Positions 1-7,831 of a stretch of 43,467 bases of DNA are shown in pieces (within the stretch, counting starts at the first letter, position 1; the number at the start of each line of letters is the position of its first letter). Location: NCBI GenBank assembly GCA_020845775.1, contig JADLFC010000046.1, positions 1-43,467 on the forward strand, read 5' to 3'. The DNA is from Deltaproteobacteria bacterium. Lineage in GTDB: Bacteria; Bdellovibrionota_C; UBA2361; SZUA-149; JADLFC01. The position numbers and the translations under genes are program-made. The notes under the pieces were generated by a model that ran no database searches, was not told the origin of the DNA, and saw nothing but the letters and a program-made list of their open reading frames with translations.

Positions 1-230
1 CTGGAAATTGAGGACACTGAATATTTGTTCGCACCTCATTTCATGAGTTCTGGTTCGCATTTTACCGCGCCGCCGTAAGTTACCCACGACCGCCTCCGAC
101 GGGCGGCAAAACACCAACGAAAACTCACGACATAGGGAAGCTATAAATATTAAGCCTCCCTAACTTGCAACTCTAAACGCCCTACACCAATCCCAAAATC
201 CCAAATCGGGGGGCGTGTAGTTACAAAAAT

Positions 231-242
231 TCTAAATTTAGA
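231..242. promoter_or_regulatory. Palindrome TCTAAATTTAGA, copy 1
   Basis: This is a perfect 12-bp palindrome. An identical copy lies at 329-340, so the starts are 98 bp apart. Two identical perfect palindromes upstream of the same gene pair suggest a dimeric repressor or activator site. The regulator is unknown and the function is inferred from symmetry only. Confidence 0.4.
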
Positions 243-328
243 CTCAGGCAAGCCAACGCGCACGGTAAAAAAAGTGGCATCTTGCTCCTAACTTTACCTT
301 TCATCGGCCCTCAAATGCTAAGTAGATG

Positions 329-340
329 TCTAAATTTAGA
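329..340. promoter_or_regulatory. Palindrome TCTAAATTTAGA, copy 2
   Basis: This second perfect copy of the 12-bp palindrome ends 77 bases before the ATG of the small gene at 418. That is a position where a bound protein could control its transcription. It pairs with the copy at 231-242. Confidence 0.4.
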
Positions 341-417
341 ATTGCTGACCTCTTGGTATAAACACTTCCTAATACCGGAAAATTTTGTTACAGCTGTTTT
401 ATTAGGAGACAGGTAAT

Positions 418-693
418 ATGGAACAAAATTCAAATTATACTTGGGAGCAAGTTCGCGCTGCATATCCACACAAGTTTGTTGTTTTTCAAGCGATTAAATC
501 ACATTCAACGAACAATAAGAGAGTGGTAGACGCTATTAATGTGATTAATTCCTTTGATGATGGCGAAAAGGCGATGAGGGAGTATCTGAGGCTTCATCGG
601 GAAGATCGTAAAAAAGAACTCTATGTCGTTCATACAGATAAACAACAGTTAGATATTACAGAGAAGAAATGGTTGGGAATACGAATGGCATAG
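418..693 (+). CDS. Small conserved protein, partner of the retropepsin-like protease
   Basis: This is a 91-residue soluble protein, rich in charged residues, with no signal peptide or membrane segment. AGGAG at 404-408 supports the ATG. From memory, short proteins with the features seen here (an aromatic KFV near residue 19, NNKR in the middle, FDDGEKA near residue 46, and a WLGIR ending) are often encoded immediately upstream of a retroviral-type aspartic protease, and that is the arrangement here. The last 25 bases overlap the protease gene, which implies translational coupling. Biochemical function is unknown; an inhibitor, chaperone or substrate of the protease would fit, but this is inference. 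Confidence 0.8.
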   Translation: MEQNSNYTWEQVRAAYPHKFVVFQAIKSHSTNNKRVVDAINVINSFDDGEKAMREYLRLHREDRKKELYVVHTDKQQLDITEKKWLGIRMA

Positions 694-1067
694 TCTCGTT
701 AAGATTGGTTCATAATCTTCCCTTCGTGTCTGTAGAAATATCGGCAAATAGCCGTTCGATTATACTTCACAACGTACTTCTAGATACAGGTTCAGCAACC
801 AGTGTATTTTCAGCAGATAAGATGGTTGAGCTTGGATTGTTTTGTGCTGCTGATGATAATCTTTATGTAATCTCTGGAATCGGTGGAGAAGATTACGTAT
901 TTTCAAAGACAGTAGATTCAATCTCAATCGGACATCTAAGAGTAACTTCCTATGAAATTGAGATCGGTGCATTGGATTATGGTTTTCAGTTTGATGCAAT
1001 CATTGGAATGAATTTTCTTAGAGTAACCAATGCAAAGATTGATTGTGAAAATTTAGTGCTTACTTAA
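669..1067 (+). CDS. Retropepsin-like aspartic protease (clan AA)
   Basis: This 132-residue protein is a single-domain, retroviral-type aspartic peptidase. The catalytic motif is LLDTGSATS with the Asp at residue 39, and the second signature (hydrophobic-hydrophobic-Gly) is in DAIIGMNFL near residue 110. The length matches one lobe, so by family analogy it should act as a homodimer with one Asp from each subunit. There is no signal peptide, so it is probably cytoplasmic. The start lies inside the end of the upstream small gene (25-bp overlap, weak GAGAAG ribosome site), which supports co-translation. The substrate is unknown. Fold assignment is fairly safe; activity is inferred. Confidence 0.82.
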   Translation: MVGNTNGIVSLRLVHNLPFVSVEISANSRSIILHNVLLDTGSATSVFSADKMVELGLFCAADDNLYVISGIGGEDYVFSKTVDSISIGHLRVTSYEIEIGALDYGFQFDAIIGMNFLRVTNAKIDCENLVLT

Positions 1068-1181
1068 AACCGGCTTGATCAAAACTAAACAAGTGGCGCT
1101 ATGGTTTGACCCCATTGTCGAAGAAATTCGAGCTATCATGACATTGAGTTCCAGTTTGCTATTGCCAAACATTGCTCTATC

Positions 1182-2441
1182 TCACTCCACCCCAAACAAA
1201 AAGTAATCCGGCAAGGCCCAGATTTTGTCGCCTAGTTGTTGGATTTCATGTCCGGGATAGATGATGTAGGCGGCGGGGGTTTGTTCGTCGTAGGCCTCCA
1301 GCCAAGATTTGATACCGCTTAGATCCTTTCGCGCAATTTTTTTCTTATATTTAATCTCGATGGGAATCATTTTCTGATTTTGCATGAGGATGAGGTCGAC
1401 CTCGGATTGGCTTTGGGTGTGGAAGGTCGTAATTTGGAGATATTGCGACTCGTAGTGGCTTGCTTTTTCAATCTCGGAATAAATCCAGCTTTCGTAGATA
1501 GGTCCAAGGAGTCTTCTGTCTTGTAGGGTAGACAAGCTAAATGAAACGCCAGTGCTTGCAAGAACGAGCGCGGGGTCGAGCATGTGAAGTTTAGGGGATT
1601 TTACGAGCTGTTTAATTCTACTAGGGAAAAACTGCGGTACCTCTTCACATAGCATCATGGCTGTTAGGTAGTGAATGTAATTTTTTACCGTAACTGAGCT
1701 AATATCACACGTCGTTGCGATATCGCTGTAATTTAAGAGTTGCGCGGTACGCAAGGCGAGTTGATAAAAGGTGCGCTCAAACGAGCGTTGTTTAGCAATT
1801 TGAAATAAATCGACTGCCAGCGGTAAAACATAGGTAGCAAAATATTGGTGAAACCATTCAGTGGTAAATTGAAGATTATTTCGTGCGCGCACTTCGGGAA
1901 AGCCGCCCATAAGCAAGAATTGCTCTCGCTCGCGATCTATTTCTGCCATCCCGCGCATGCGTTTTAAGTTGACTAGTTCATTAGGAGTCCACAGACTTGC
2001 CAGTCGCGAATTTGACCTGTCATGTAGCTCTGGCCAAGAAAGTGTAAAAAGTTTCAACAAAACCACTCGCCCAGCCAAAGATTCTCTTATCTGGCGCAGT
2101 AAGAGATAGTTTCCAGAACTAGCTAAGATGATTTGCGTGGGAACGGGATCTTCGCGATCGACGGTAATTTTTACAGCGCTAAATATTTCAGGACATTTGA
2201 TAGCCTCGTCAATTACAAATGGCTTGCCTGCCTTGCGGTTAAGCGTTAACCAGCCAAGGGCGTCTCTATTTGCCTCTTCGCGCACTAGGGGATCGTCGAA
2301 ACTCCAATATGTTCCACCAGTTTCCTGCGCGAAGTTGCGCAGAAAAAATGTCTTTCCCACCTGCCTTGCCCCAGTAAGGGATAGGCAGCGAAAAGTATGC
2401 AATAACTCCTTAAATTTATTACTTATGGCACGTTGAAACAT
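1182..2441 (-). CDS. AAA ATPase with C-terminal DUF4143/nuclease-like domain
   Basis: This 419-residue protein belongs to the widespread, patchily distributed bacterial and archaeal ATPases annotated AAA_14 plus DUF4143. Walker A is GARQVGKT (residues 24-31). A Walker B-like FVIDEAIKCPEIF lies near residue 75, with Ala-Ile where the family usually has Ile-Gln or Val-Gln after DE. The sensor-1 region reads LASSGNYLLL. A C-terminal segment near residue 350 (EVDLIL then IPIEIKYK) has the D...ExK spacing of PD-(D/E)XK folds. Biological role is not established for the family; mobile or defence-related roles are often suspected. It is convergent with the protease gene and has an inverted repeat just upstream of its start. 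A distant relative lies at 41991-43160. Confidence 0.85.
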   Translation of the reverse strand: MFQRAISNKFKELLHTFRCLSLTGARQVGKTFFLRNFAQETGGTYWSFDDPLVREEANRDALGWLTLNRKAGKPFVIDEAIKCPEIFSAVKITVDREDPVPTQIILASSGNYLLLRQIRESLAGRVVLLKLFTLSWPELHDRSNSRLASLWTPNELVNLKRMRGMAEIDREREQFLLMGGFPEVRARNNLQFTTEWFHQYFATYVLPLAVDLFQIAKQRSFERTFYQLALRTAQLLNYSDIATTCDISSVTVKNYIHYLTAMMLCEEVPQFFPSRIKQLVKSPKLHMLDPALVLASTGVSFSLSTLQDRRLLGPIYESWIYSEIEKASHYESQYLQITTFHTQSQSEVDLILMQNQKMIPIEIKYKKKIARKDLSGIKSWLEAYDEQTPAAYIIYPGHEIQQLGDKIWALPDYFLFGVE

Positions 2442-2459
2442 GTCATTATCATAGCAAGA

Positions 2460-2493
2460 GCACTTTAAAAAATCAAGCAGATTGTTAAAGTGC
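2460..2493. promoter_or_regulatory. 9-bp inverted repeat upstream of the DUF4143 ATPase gene
   Basis: GCACTTTAA (2460-2468) and TTAAAGTGC (2485-2493) are perfect 9-bp inverted arms around a 16-base spacer. They begin 19 bases upstream of the ATG of the minus-strand ATPase gene. The arm spacing suits either an operator for a dimer or a hairpin in the leader. Function is inferred from position only. Confidence 0.35.
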
Positions 2494-2606
2494 CCTTATC
2501 TTCGCCAATATAGCCAGCCAGACAGAAGTGCATTTCCTGCCATTAAGCTTTCACGAGTAAAGCGATTTCCTTTAATAGAGTTAGGTGGTGTAATGCGACT
2601 TAAGGC

Positions 2607-4262
2607 CTAGAACATGGCGTCGTGGTAGCAGGATTCGCAGTAGATTTTACTTCTGCAGTTTTGGTCATAGACTGTTTCGATTGCAGTTCCACACTTATCG
2701 CATGGCCTAGAAATCAAAGGATTAATGTTAAAGAAGCTCGCGCGATGCTGCAATCTAACCATTGGAGCCACTCTAGGTAGTGCGAGGTTATGTTTTCTAT
2801 GAAACTCGAGTTCCTGCTTAACTACGCGATAGAGTTTGCCACTGGTGCTACACTTAAGGGTCTCACTTAGTATGCTGTCTCTTGTGTCCCCAATGTGATC
2901 GGGTAGCTCAGCACTGGCTTGTCTTTCCTCCATTTCCTCAACTTTCCACCTAAAACCGCGAGCGATGGCGGCTTCTGCCAAGAGCGGAAAGTATTCTTGT
3001 GCCTCGCTCTGATTGTAATAATAGGGAGAAAAACTGGGCGGAAAGAAGCGACCATATTCGCCGGCTGTTTTCATCTGGTTCTTAATGCGCGCAACCATGT
3101 CGAAATAATCGTTCTTGGAGTATTGCTTATTCAAGATACAGTAAGCATTCTTTTTAAGTCCAGCGCAGCCAAAACAATTATTGGCATTGTGGCACACAAA
3201 GGAGCAGTATTCTAAGTCGTGCACTCCACACCAGCAATCCACGCAAAACTTTAAGTTATAAGCACTATCGCCGCAGCTTACCGAGTTATAAACGAGCTCT
3301 GAGCCATTGCCGTATACAGCATAAAAAAAGGAAGTCCTAGCGTTGTCTACTAGAATTGAGTGCTCTAGATCTTGCGAATCGCTCGTAAAATGGCAGGACA
3401 AGCAGTTCTTAGTATTGTTTAAATAGTTTCCGCTAGAATTTTCGTTGTTCTTGCCAAAGTAATACTTAAAAAAGCTCGATTCGCTGAGCTTCTCAAATTC
3501 ACGTTGTTCCTCTATTAGTGTGCGGTAGCTACCGAGATCTATTTTGGCAATCTGTTTAAAGTAATCATCTTTGGTGAGCTGTTGATTGTAAAGACAATAC
3601 TGCTTGTGATGCAAATTGGTGCAGCCATGGCAATCCTGGCAACCGATGCAGTTAAGTAAAAACGCCGAGTCTCGACAATTGGCGCAATGATTTGAGAATT
3701 TAAGATTGTAGCAATTTCGAATATCTTCACATTCGTAAATTAACTCTGAGTCGAATGTGTAAATAGAGTTAAGAACATCACGGGATCTCCACAAAGCTTT
3801 AGAGAACATGCAATTTTCATTAGTACCAGAGGCAAAGAGGAGATAGCAATTTTTCGCGTTAGTTATTCCATGTGTATAGTTGCTGTTCTCCATGGTGGAG
3901 CGCTTTACTGCCAGATTAGGCAGCGGCACTTGGCGGAGCAGCTCGTAATACTGCTCAAAAAAAGGGCGATTAAAATCGTAGCTGCGACCATAGCTAAGCG
4001 CGTCCCATTTATCCGATTCCCAGATGTCAACGTCGTAAACATTGAAGCCGCTTTCCGGAGGGATGCCGGACAGCATTGGAGCTTTAGTGTAGTTGCAGGT
4101 AGAATGATACAAGTGTATGCGATTGCGAAAAGTGAACAAGTCTCGCAATCGTTCTGTTGGGCAGGTATCGGGTAGCGGGATGTCGTGCTGGCGACAATAA
4201 TTCTCTTCGGCCTCTGTGATATTAAAGTTGCTGCCAGTGACTATACATTTTCGGTTTCGCAA
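2607..4262 (-). CDS. Cys-rich repeat protein with terminal zinc ribbon
   Basis: This 551-residue protein has very many Cys, Asn and Tyr residues. The N-terminal part has a KCIVTG...CP arrangement ending in RNRIHLY. A long middle has repeated short segments with NCY, DCHGC and CxxC-like spacing. The phrase YCLYNQQLTKDDYF (near residue 210) recurs as YCILNKQYSKNDYF (near residue 380), showing an internal duplication. The C-terminus has two CxxC pairs (CDKC, CESC), typical of a zinc ribbon. The regular Cys ladder suggests a repeat solenoid binding zinc or other metal. From memory, similar proteins are common in candidate-phyla (Patescibacteria) genomes, sometimes mislabelled CaiB/BaiF. Function is unknown. 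It lacks a signal peptide and is transcribed alone. Confidence 0.8.
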   Translation of the reverse strand: MRNRKCIVTGSNFNITEAEENYCRQHDIPLPDTCPTERLRDLFTFRNRIHLYHSTCNYTKAPMLSGIPPESGFNVYDVDIWESDKWDALSYGRSYDFNRPFFEQYYELLRQVPLPNLAVKRSTMENSNYTHGITNAKNCYLLFASGTNENCMFSKALWRSRDVLNSIYTFDSELIYECEDIRNCYNLKFSNHCANCRDSAFLLNCIGCQDCHGCTNLHHKQYCLYNQQLTKDDYFKQIAKIDLGSYRTLIEEQREFEKLSESSFFKYYFGKNNENSSGNYLNNTKNCLSCHFTSDSQDLEHSILVDNARTSFFYAVYGNGSELVYNSVSCGDSAYNLKFCVDCWCGVHDLEYCSFVCHNANNCFGCAGLKKNAYCILNKQYSKNDYFDMVARIKNQMKTAGEYGRFFPPSFSPYYYNQSEAQEYFPLLAEAAIARGFRWKVEEMEERQASAELPDHIGDTRDSILSETLKCSTSGKLYRVVKQELEFHRKHNLALPRVAPMVRLQHRASFFNINPLISRPCDKCGTAIETVYDQNCRSKIYCESCYHDAMF

Positions 4263-4525
4263 GAGAGCCTCCCTAAATTACGAGCTAATAGTCTAGGAGT
4301 GTATGTAAGATAAACCCTTTCTATATAAGGCCTTTCAATGATTGCGAATTTTTTCTTAAAAGACAAGTTTACAGCATGAAGCTATTAATTGTGACAAGTG
4401 CCTTTCCTTTCAACTATTGCTTTTCCGAGCAAAAAGGGGTAAAACCACGTTTCTCGTGAGGAAATGTTAGGCAGCTTTCGTTGTTGCCGTTCTTAGTCGT
4501 AGTAGTTGTAGTCGTAGTTAGAAGA
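4263..4525. other. Divergent promoter region and GTN-repeat tract
   Basis: This interval separates the minus-strand Cys-rich gene from the first gene of the plus-strand Tad operon and must carry both promoters. No clear -35/-10 pair is recognised. At 4496-4519 eight consecutive GTN triplets form an imperfect microsatellite directly before the preferred ATG at 4526. A TTG-started reading would turn this into eight valines, which I consider less likely than its being untranslated leader. Confidence 0.5.
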
Positions 4526-5227
4526 ATGGGCAAATCGGGAGTCAATCTTGCATCGAGTGAATCGCCAGTGGTGTTTAGCGATTCTTTGTTGATGTCGCAG
4601 TTGCTGCTTTCAAAATTATCGCATCTAATTCGCACGCCGCTTTGCGTGGCAAAAAGCGCCATAGATGATTTAAGCGCAAATTTTGAATTGTCTCGCGATG
4701 ATATTGACTATGCGTCGAAGTCAATGCGGCAAATAGTTGATATTCTAGACAGCGTGCGCCTTTTTGCGCATTGTGCCAATTCTTTTAGTAGCCATGTGAT
4801 TGATCTTGCAGGCTTATTCGAAGAGTTTTCGCAGAGCTTCGCAAAAAGTGGTTATCAAATCTCATTTGGTGAGCTCACGGTTAGCAGTATTAATTTTGAT
4901 GAGCCCATTTTTCGCAGAGTTATTCATTTTCTGTTCCAATACATTCATGCTGGCTTCGCTCAGGTGTCAGGGGGTTATAATAAAGAGCTAGTGATTTCGG
5001 CTAGTTCTGTAAAAGGCGGACACGATAACTGCAATTTGTCTTTTAAGGCTACTAATTTGGGCCGCGGGAGAAAAATGCAAAAATGCGATTTTCGCGAGCT
5101 AGCGCAGAATGATCAAAGAGTTGAGTCTATTGGTTTATTTTACGTAGGCGAGGTGGCTCGCGGCGTAAATGGATACACTCAGGCATTTGTGACTAATAAC
5201 GATCTTATTTTGGTAGTCCAGTTGTAA
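4526..5227 (+). CDS. Degenerate histidine-kinase-like protein at the head of the Tad operon
   Basis: This 233-residue protein has a dimerisation/phosphoacceptor-like helix, LSKLSHLIRTPL, with the His at residue 33 as in an H-box. A region follows that lines up with a HATPase_c domain but lacks the N-box Asn pair (it reads FRRVIHFLFQYIHAGF). It has no DxGxG box and only a faint G2-like segment (IGLFYVGEVARGVNG). It may therefore be a non-catalytic phosphotransfer or scaffold protein. The ATG at 4526 is preferred over an upstream TTG that would add an octavaline stretch; its ribosome site is weak (AGAAGA). There is no membrane segment. It probably works with CpaE, 27 bases downstream, or the hybrid kinase at 11818. 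Confidence 0.7.
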   Translation: MGKSGVNLASSESPVVFSDSLLMSQLLLSKLSHLIRTPLCVAKSAIDDLSANFELSRDDIDYASKSMRQIVDILDSVRLFAHCANSFSSHVIDLAGLFEEFSQSFAKSGYQISFGELTVSSINFDEPIFRRVIHFLFQYIHAGFAQVSGGYNKELVISASSVKGGHDNCNLSFKATNLGRGRKMQKCDFRELAQNDQRVESIGLFYVGEVARGVNGYTQAFVTNNDLILVVQL

Positions 5228-5254
5228 TAGGGTAGCAATAGGTCGGATAAGATA

Positions 5255-6649
5255 ATGGCACGAGTAGTATGTGTCGACATGAATGCCGAAAAGCGGCAAG
5301 AACTCAAGGCTTTGCTGGAAGATGCGCACAGAGAATCTCGCCAATCTACTGGATACCTGGAGCCGTCTCAATATGTAAGTTGCTCTAAGGAACAGGTAAT
5401 CGTCAGTTCGCCACCAGACGTAATAGTGATTGGGCCCGGCTTTTCGGTAGAAGATGCTCACATTACATGTAAGGACATAAACGGCATTCATCCAAAAGTT
5501 CCCATCGCCGTAATTCTCGATCCTGCTAATTATTCCTTGCGTTCCATTCGGAGACTAGAAAAGCACGCGCGCTTAATACTTTTAAGCGATGACAAGCCGA
5601 TGCGCATCGTTCATGAGTTGGGTTCGCTCCATCACGCGAAGTCCACAGATCCGCAAGGTAAGCTAATTACTTGTATCGGAGTTAAAGGCGGAGTCGGCAC
5701 GACCTCTGTTGTCGGTGGATTGGCGCATGCTGCCGAAGCTGTAGGCATGTCGGCGGTAGTCGTCGATCTTTCGCCACAAAGCGTCTTTCCATTTTATATG
5801 GGAACAACTACCTGGCAGTCGCCAGAATACCGGTCGCTACTTATGGACCGCATACAGCCGGACAAAACCATCGTGCGAAAGATGGTGACGACTGCTCCCA
5901 ATGGAATAAACTTGTTGTTGCCACCGAGCGGTGGCTTGGATGTGCGAGAACAGTGGCTTCGCAATGAGGAGTGTTTTGAAATCAGCTTGTCGATAATGGA
6001 TTATCTTCGAGAGGATTTCGATCTCGTTCTGGTCGATATAGGTTGCGTCGAAGGCGTGTTGACTTTTGCCTTAAATAGTAACGCATCTGCCAGGCTGGTC
6101 GTGTCGTCAAACGATCCCGCATCTGTTCACTTATTGCGAAATGCGCTTGTTTCCCTTAGCGAGATACCCGGCAGTGCCGGCAGTAGTGTAATACTAAATG
6201 AGATAAACCAGTACGGTATCGACACAAAAGATATTCGATATTTTCTCGACGAGCAGGATGAGCTGCTAGGAACTAATACCCAGTGCTATGCGCTGGCCCT
6301 AGATCCAAGGGCTGGCGCTTGGATTGGCACGAAGAACAGCTTCTATACAGAGGCCCGATCTGCTACGCGCGCAGTTCTCGAGCAAGTTGTTGTTGGCTTG
6401 AGCGGACAGGTGCACAATCCAGTGTTAAGCGACAAGACGCGCCCATCGTCCTTATTGGGGTTGCTCTCTCGCCTGGTTAGGAGAGAGCCAGAGGAGAAGA
6501 GCCAGATCCCAAGAGTGGCCTTGCCGCCGCTAGAGATGCGATCCGATGAGGGCTTGGGGCAGCCGTTTCATAAAGCCGAGGTTCGTTCAGTTGGCAGTAT
6601 GGAAGAGCCGTTTAGGCTGTTTGAGAGTGCTAAGGTCATTAACGAATGA
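5255..6649 (+). CDS. cpaE: Pilus localisation ATPase CpaE/TadZ
   Basis: This 464-residue protein has an N-terminal receiver-like domain (about 1-125) followed by a ParA/MinD-type ATPase. The deviant P-loop is KGGVGTTS with Lys at residue 144; the usual second Lys is replaced by Thr, as is common in CpaE/TadZ proteins. The Walker B-like strand reads LVLVDIG. In Tad systems this protein places the pilus machine at a cell pole or other site. The receiver-like part (VVCVDMNAEKRQ, later DVIVIGPGF) lacks an obvious phosphoacceptor Asp, so it is probably an atypical receiver. It sits second in the operon, directly before the pilin. Function is confident by motif and context. Confidence 0.88.
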   Translation: MARVVCVDMNAEKRQELKALLEDAHRESRQSTGYLEPSQYVSCSKEQVIVSSPPDVIVIGPGFSVEDAHITCKDINGIHPKVPIAVILDPANYSLRSIRRLEKHARLILLSDDKPMRIVHELGSLHHAKSTDPQGKLITCIGVKGGVGTTSVVGGLAHAAEAVGMSAVVVDLSPQSVFPFYMGTTTWQSPEYRSLLMDRIQPDKTIVRKMVTTAPNGINLLLPPSGGLDVREQWLRNEECFEISLSIMDYLREDFDLVLVDIGCVEGVLTFALNSNASARLVVSSNDPASVHLLRNALVSLSEIPGSAGSSVILNEINQYGIDTKDIRYFLDEQDELLGTNTQCYALALDPRAGAWIGTKNSFYTEARSATRAVLEQVVVGLSGQVHNPVLSDKTRPSSLLGLLSRLVRREPEEKSQIPRVALPPLEMRSDEGLGQPFHKAEVRSVGSMEEPFRLFESAKVINE

Positions 6650-6674
6650 AAAAAACTAAGATTGAGGAGGAAGT

Positions 6675-6872
6675 ATGAAAAATATCGTGGAACACGGAGT
6701 TCGAGAAGATGCTGGAGCTTCTAAGTTAGCTGAGGTTCGCGGCAATTTATCCCTAGAACATATTCTCTTTATAGTGGCGGTCGCAGGATTGGCCGGTGCG
6801 GTTGCGACGTTCTACACGGATATCGGAGCTTGGTTTGGTGGCATCACCTTGCCCGAACCCCCAAGTTTCTAG
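6675..6872 (+). CDS. flp: Flp-family type IVb pilin precursor
   Basis: This 65-residue prepilin has a charged 23-residue leader ending in Gly23. The expected cleavage is before NLSLEH, placing Glu at position +5 of the mature protein as in Flp pilins; His replaces the usual Tyr at +6. About 20 hydrophobic residues (ILFIVAVAGLAGAVATF) follow, then a short polar tail. The mature pilin would be about 42 residues, matching the family. A strong ribosome site (GAGGAGGA) precedes the ATG, consistent with high pilin expression. A single pilin copy is present and the needed prepilin peptidase is not in this window. Confidence 0.9.
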   Translation: MKNIVEHGVREDAGASKLAEVRGNLSLEHILFIVAVAGLAGAVATFYTDIGAWFGGITLPEPPSF

Positions 6873-6901
6873 CAGTTTGGGCGCGTTGCTTGGTGTTAAG
6901 T

Positions 6902-7831
6902 ATGGCGGTCAAGAAGAAAAAAATGCCTCGAAGGTTCAGAAGAGCTACGGGGTTTCATGTCTATTTGGCGATTGGAAGCTTTTTGCTAATAGGTGCAACG
7001 GCAATTAAACTCGTTTGGGACGGAAGTGCTCGCAAGTCAACAGAGATTGAGTCGCCCAGATACGTTGCGAATGGATTTGATTTTGTGGAGCTGCCAGTTC
7101 CGTTATCCGAGGTGGAGCGCGGCGCTCCGCTAGGAAGCGTTGAATACGCAACTGTCTCCTGGTCTAGGGCTAACTCGCCAGATAGTTACGTGCAAAACAT
7201 TGAGCAATTTAAAAATGCTCGCGCCATAATGACGCTTGCCAGTAGAGTGCCAATTCCCCTGTCCTCAGTGACGACTGGGGATATGGACACAAATGCGCTC
7301 ATTGAAAAAATTCCCGAGGGCATGAGGGCAATTACGGTAGCTGTGAACGAGGAGACTGCTGTAGAAGGTTGGGCGCAATCTGGAACCTATGTCGATGTAA
7401 TTTCACTCTCTGCGGATTCTAAAGATGGAAAACTAGCGGCTCGCGTAATAGCCGAGAATGTAAAGATTCTCTCGGCCGGCAGATCGCTAGTTCCTAGCGC
7501 AGTGGGAGATACGGCGCCACGAGCCCCTACCACCGTCACCATTCTGTGCAATCAAAAGGATGCTCTTAAGATAAAGATGGCTGCGAAAGTTGGGAGCATA
7601 ACTTTCTCCCTTCGCGGCGTAGTAGATAGCGAGCCTACTCGCGTAGTTACGTTGAATGAAAACACTCTGCACGGTGGTTTGGAACATAACGCCTCGCCAT
7701 CCTCTCGCTACGTGGGAGAAGCGAAGGGGCCAGATGGTTCGGTGTATTATTTGCGAAAAGGGGACTACAAGTGGGTGAAGCGCGGCGCGGCAGTTGAGGC
7801 TGTAGATTCTCCGGAGGCTTCACAACCATGA
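6902..7831 (+). CDS. cpaB: Pilus assembly protein CpaB/RcpC
   Basis: This protein of about 309 residues has an N-terminal basic stretch, one membrane span (VYLAIGSFLLIGATAI) and a periplasmic SAF-like domain. The phrase IPEGMRAITVAVN followed by GWAQSGTYVDVISL is typical of CpaB/RcpC. The ATG at 6902 is preferred because an earlier in-frame start would begin inside the pilin gene; an ATG at 6923, after GAAGAAAAAA, is also possible. In Tad systems CpaB/RcpC works with the outer-membrane secretin CpaC/RcpA, which is normally the next gene but is absent here. Its stop overlaps the cpaF start (ATGA). Confidence 0.87.
   Translation: MAVKKKKMPRRFRRATGFHVYLAIGSFLLIGATAIKLVWDGSARKSTEIESPRYVANGFDFVELPVPLSEVERGAPLGSVEYATVSWSRANSPDSYVQNIEQFKNARAIMTLASRVPIPLSSVTTGDMDTNALIEKIPEGMRAITVAVNEETAVEGWAQSGTYVDVISLSADSKDGKLAARVIAENVKILSAGRSLVPSAVGDTAPRAPTTVTILCNQKDALKIKMAAKVGSITFSLRGVVDSEPTRVVTLNENTLHGGLEHNASPSSRYVGEAKGPDGSVYYLRKGDYKWVKRGAAVEAVDSPEASQP

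Larger units (their letters stand above)
1..417. other. Intergenic region upstream of the protease gene pair
   Basis: No convincing coding frame is seen in these 417 bases. The stretch has a GC-rich inverted pair near 90-110 (CCGCC and GGCGG arms around a 7-base loop) without a following T-run, so it is not a confident terminator. Further right are two copies of a 12-bp palindrome, listed separately. A Shine-Dalgarno AGGAG at 404-408 sits nine bases before the ATG at 418. I see no clear -35/-10 pair. Confidence 0.6.

Noticed and set aside
2919-4175. Plus-strand open frames opposite the Cys-rich protein gene
   Set aside because: They overlap a long gene with clear motif repeats on the other strand and show no domain signals of their own.
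4481-4525. TTG start for the degenerate kinase giving an octavaline segment
   Set aside because: The hydrophobic run is too short for a membrane span and comes from a triplet repeat; ATG 4526 is simpler, though its ribosome site is weak.
6830-6901. Longer N-terminus for CpaB starting at 6830
   Set aside because: It would start inside the pilin gene and add a non-conserved stretch before the expected basic and membrane segment; ATG 6902 or 6923 fits better.
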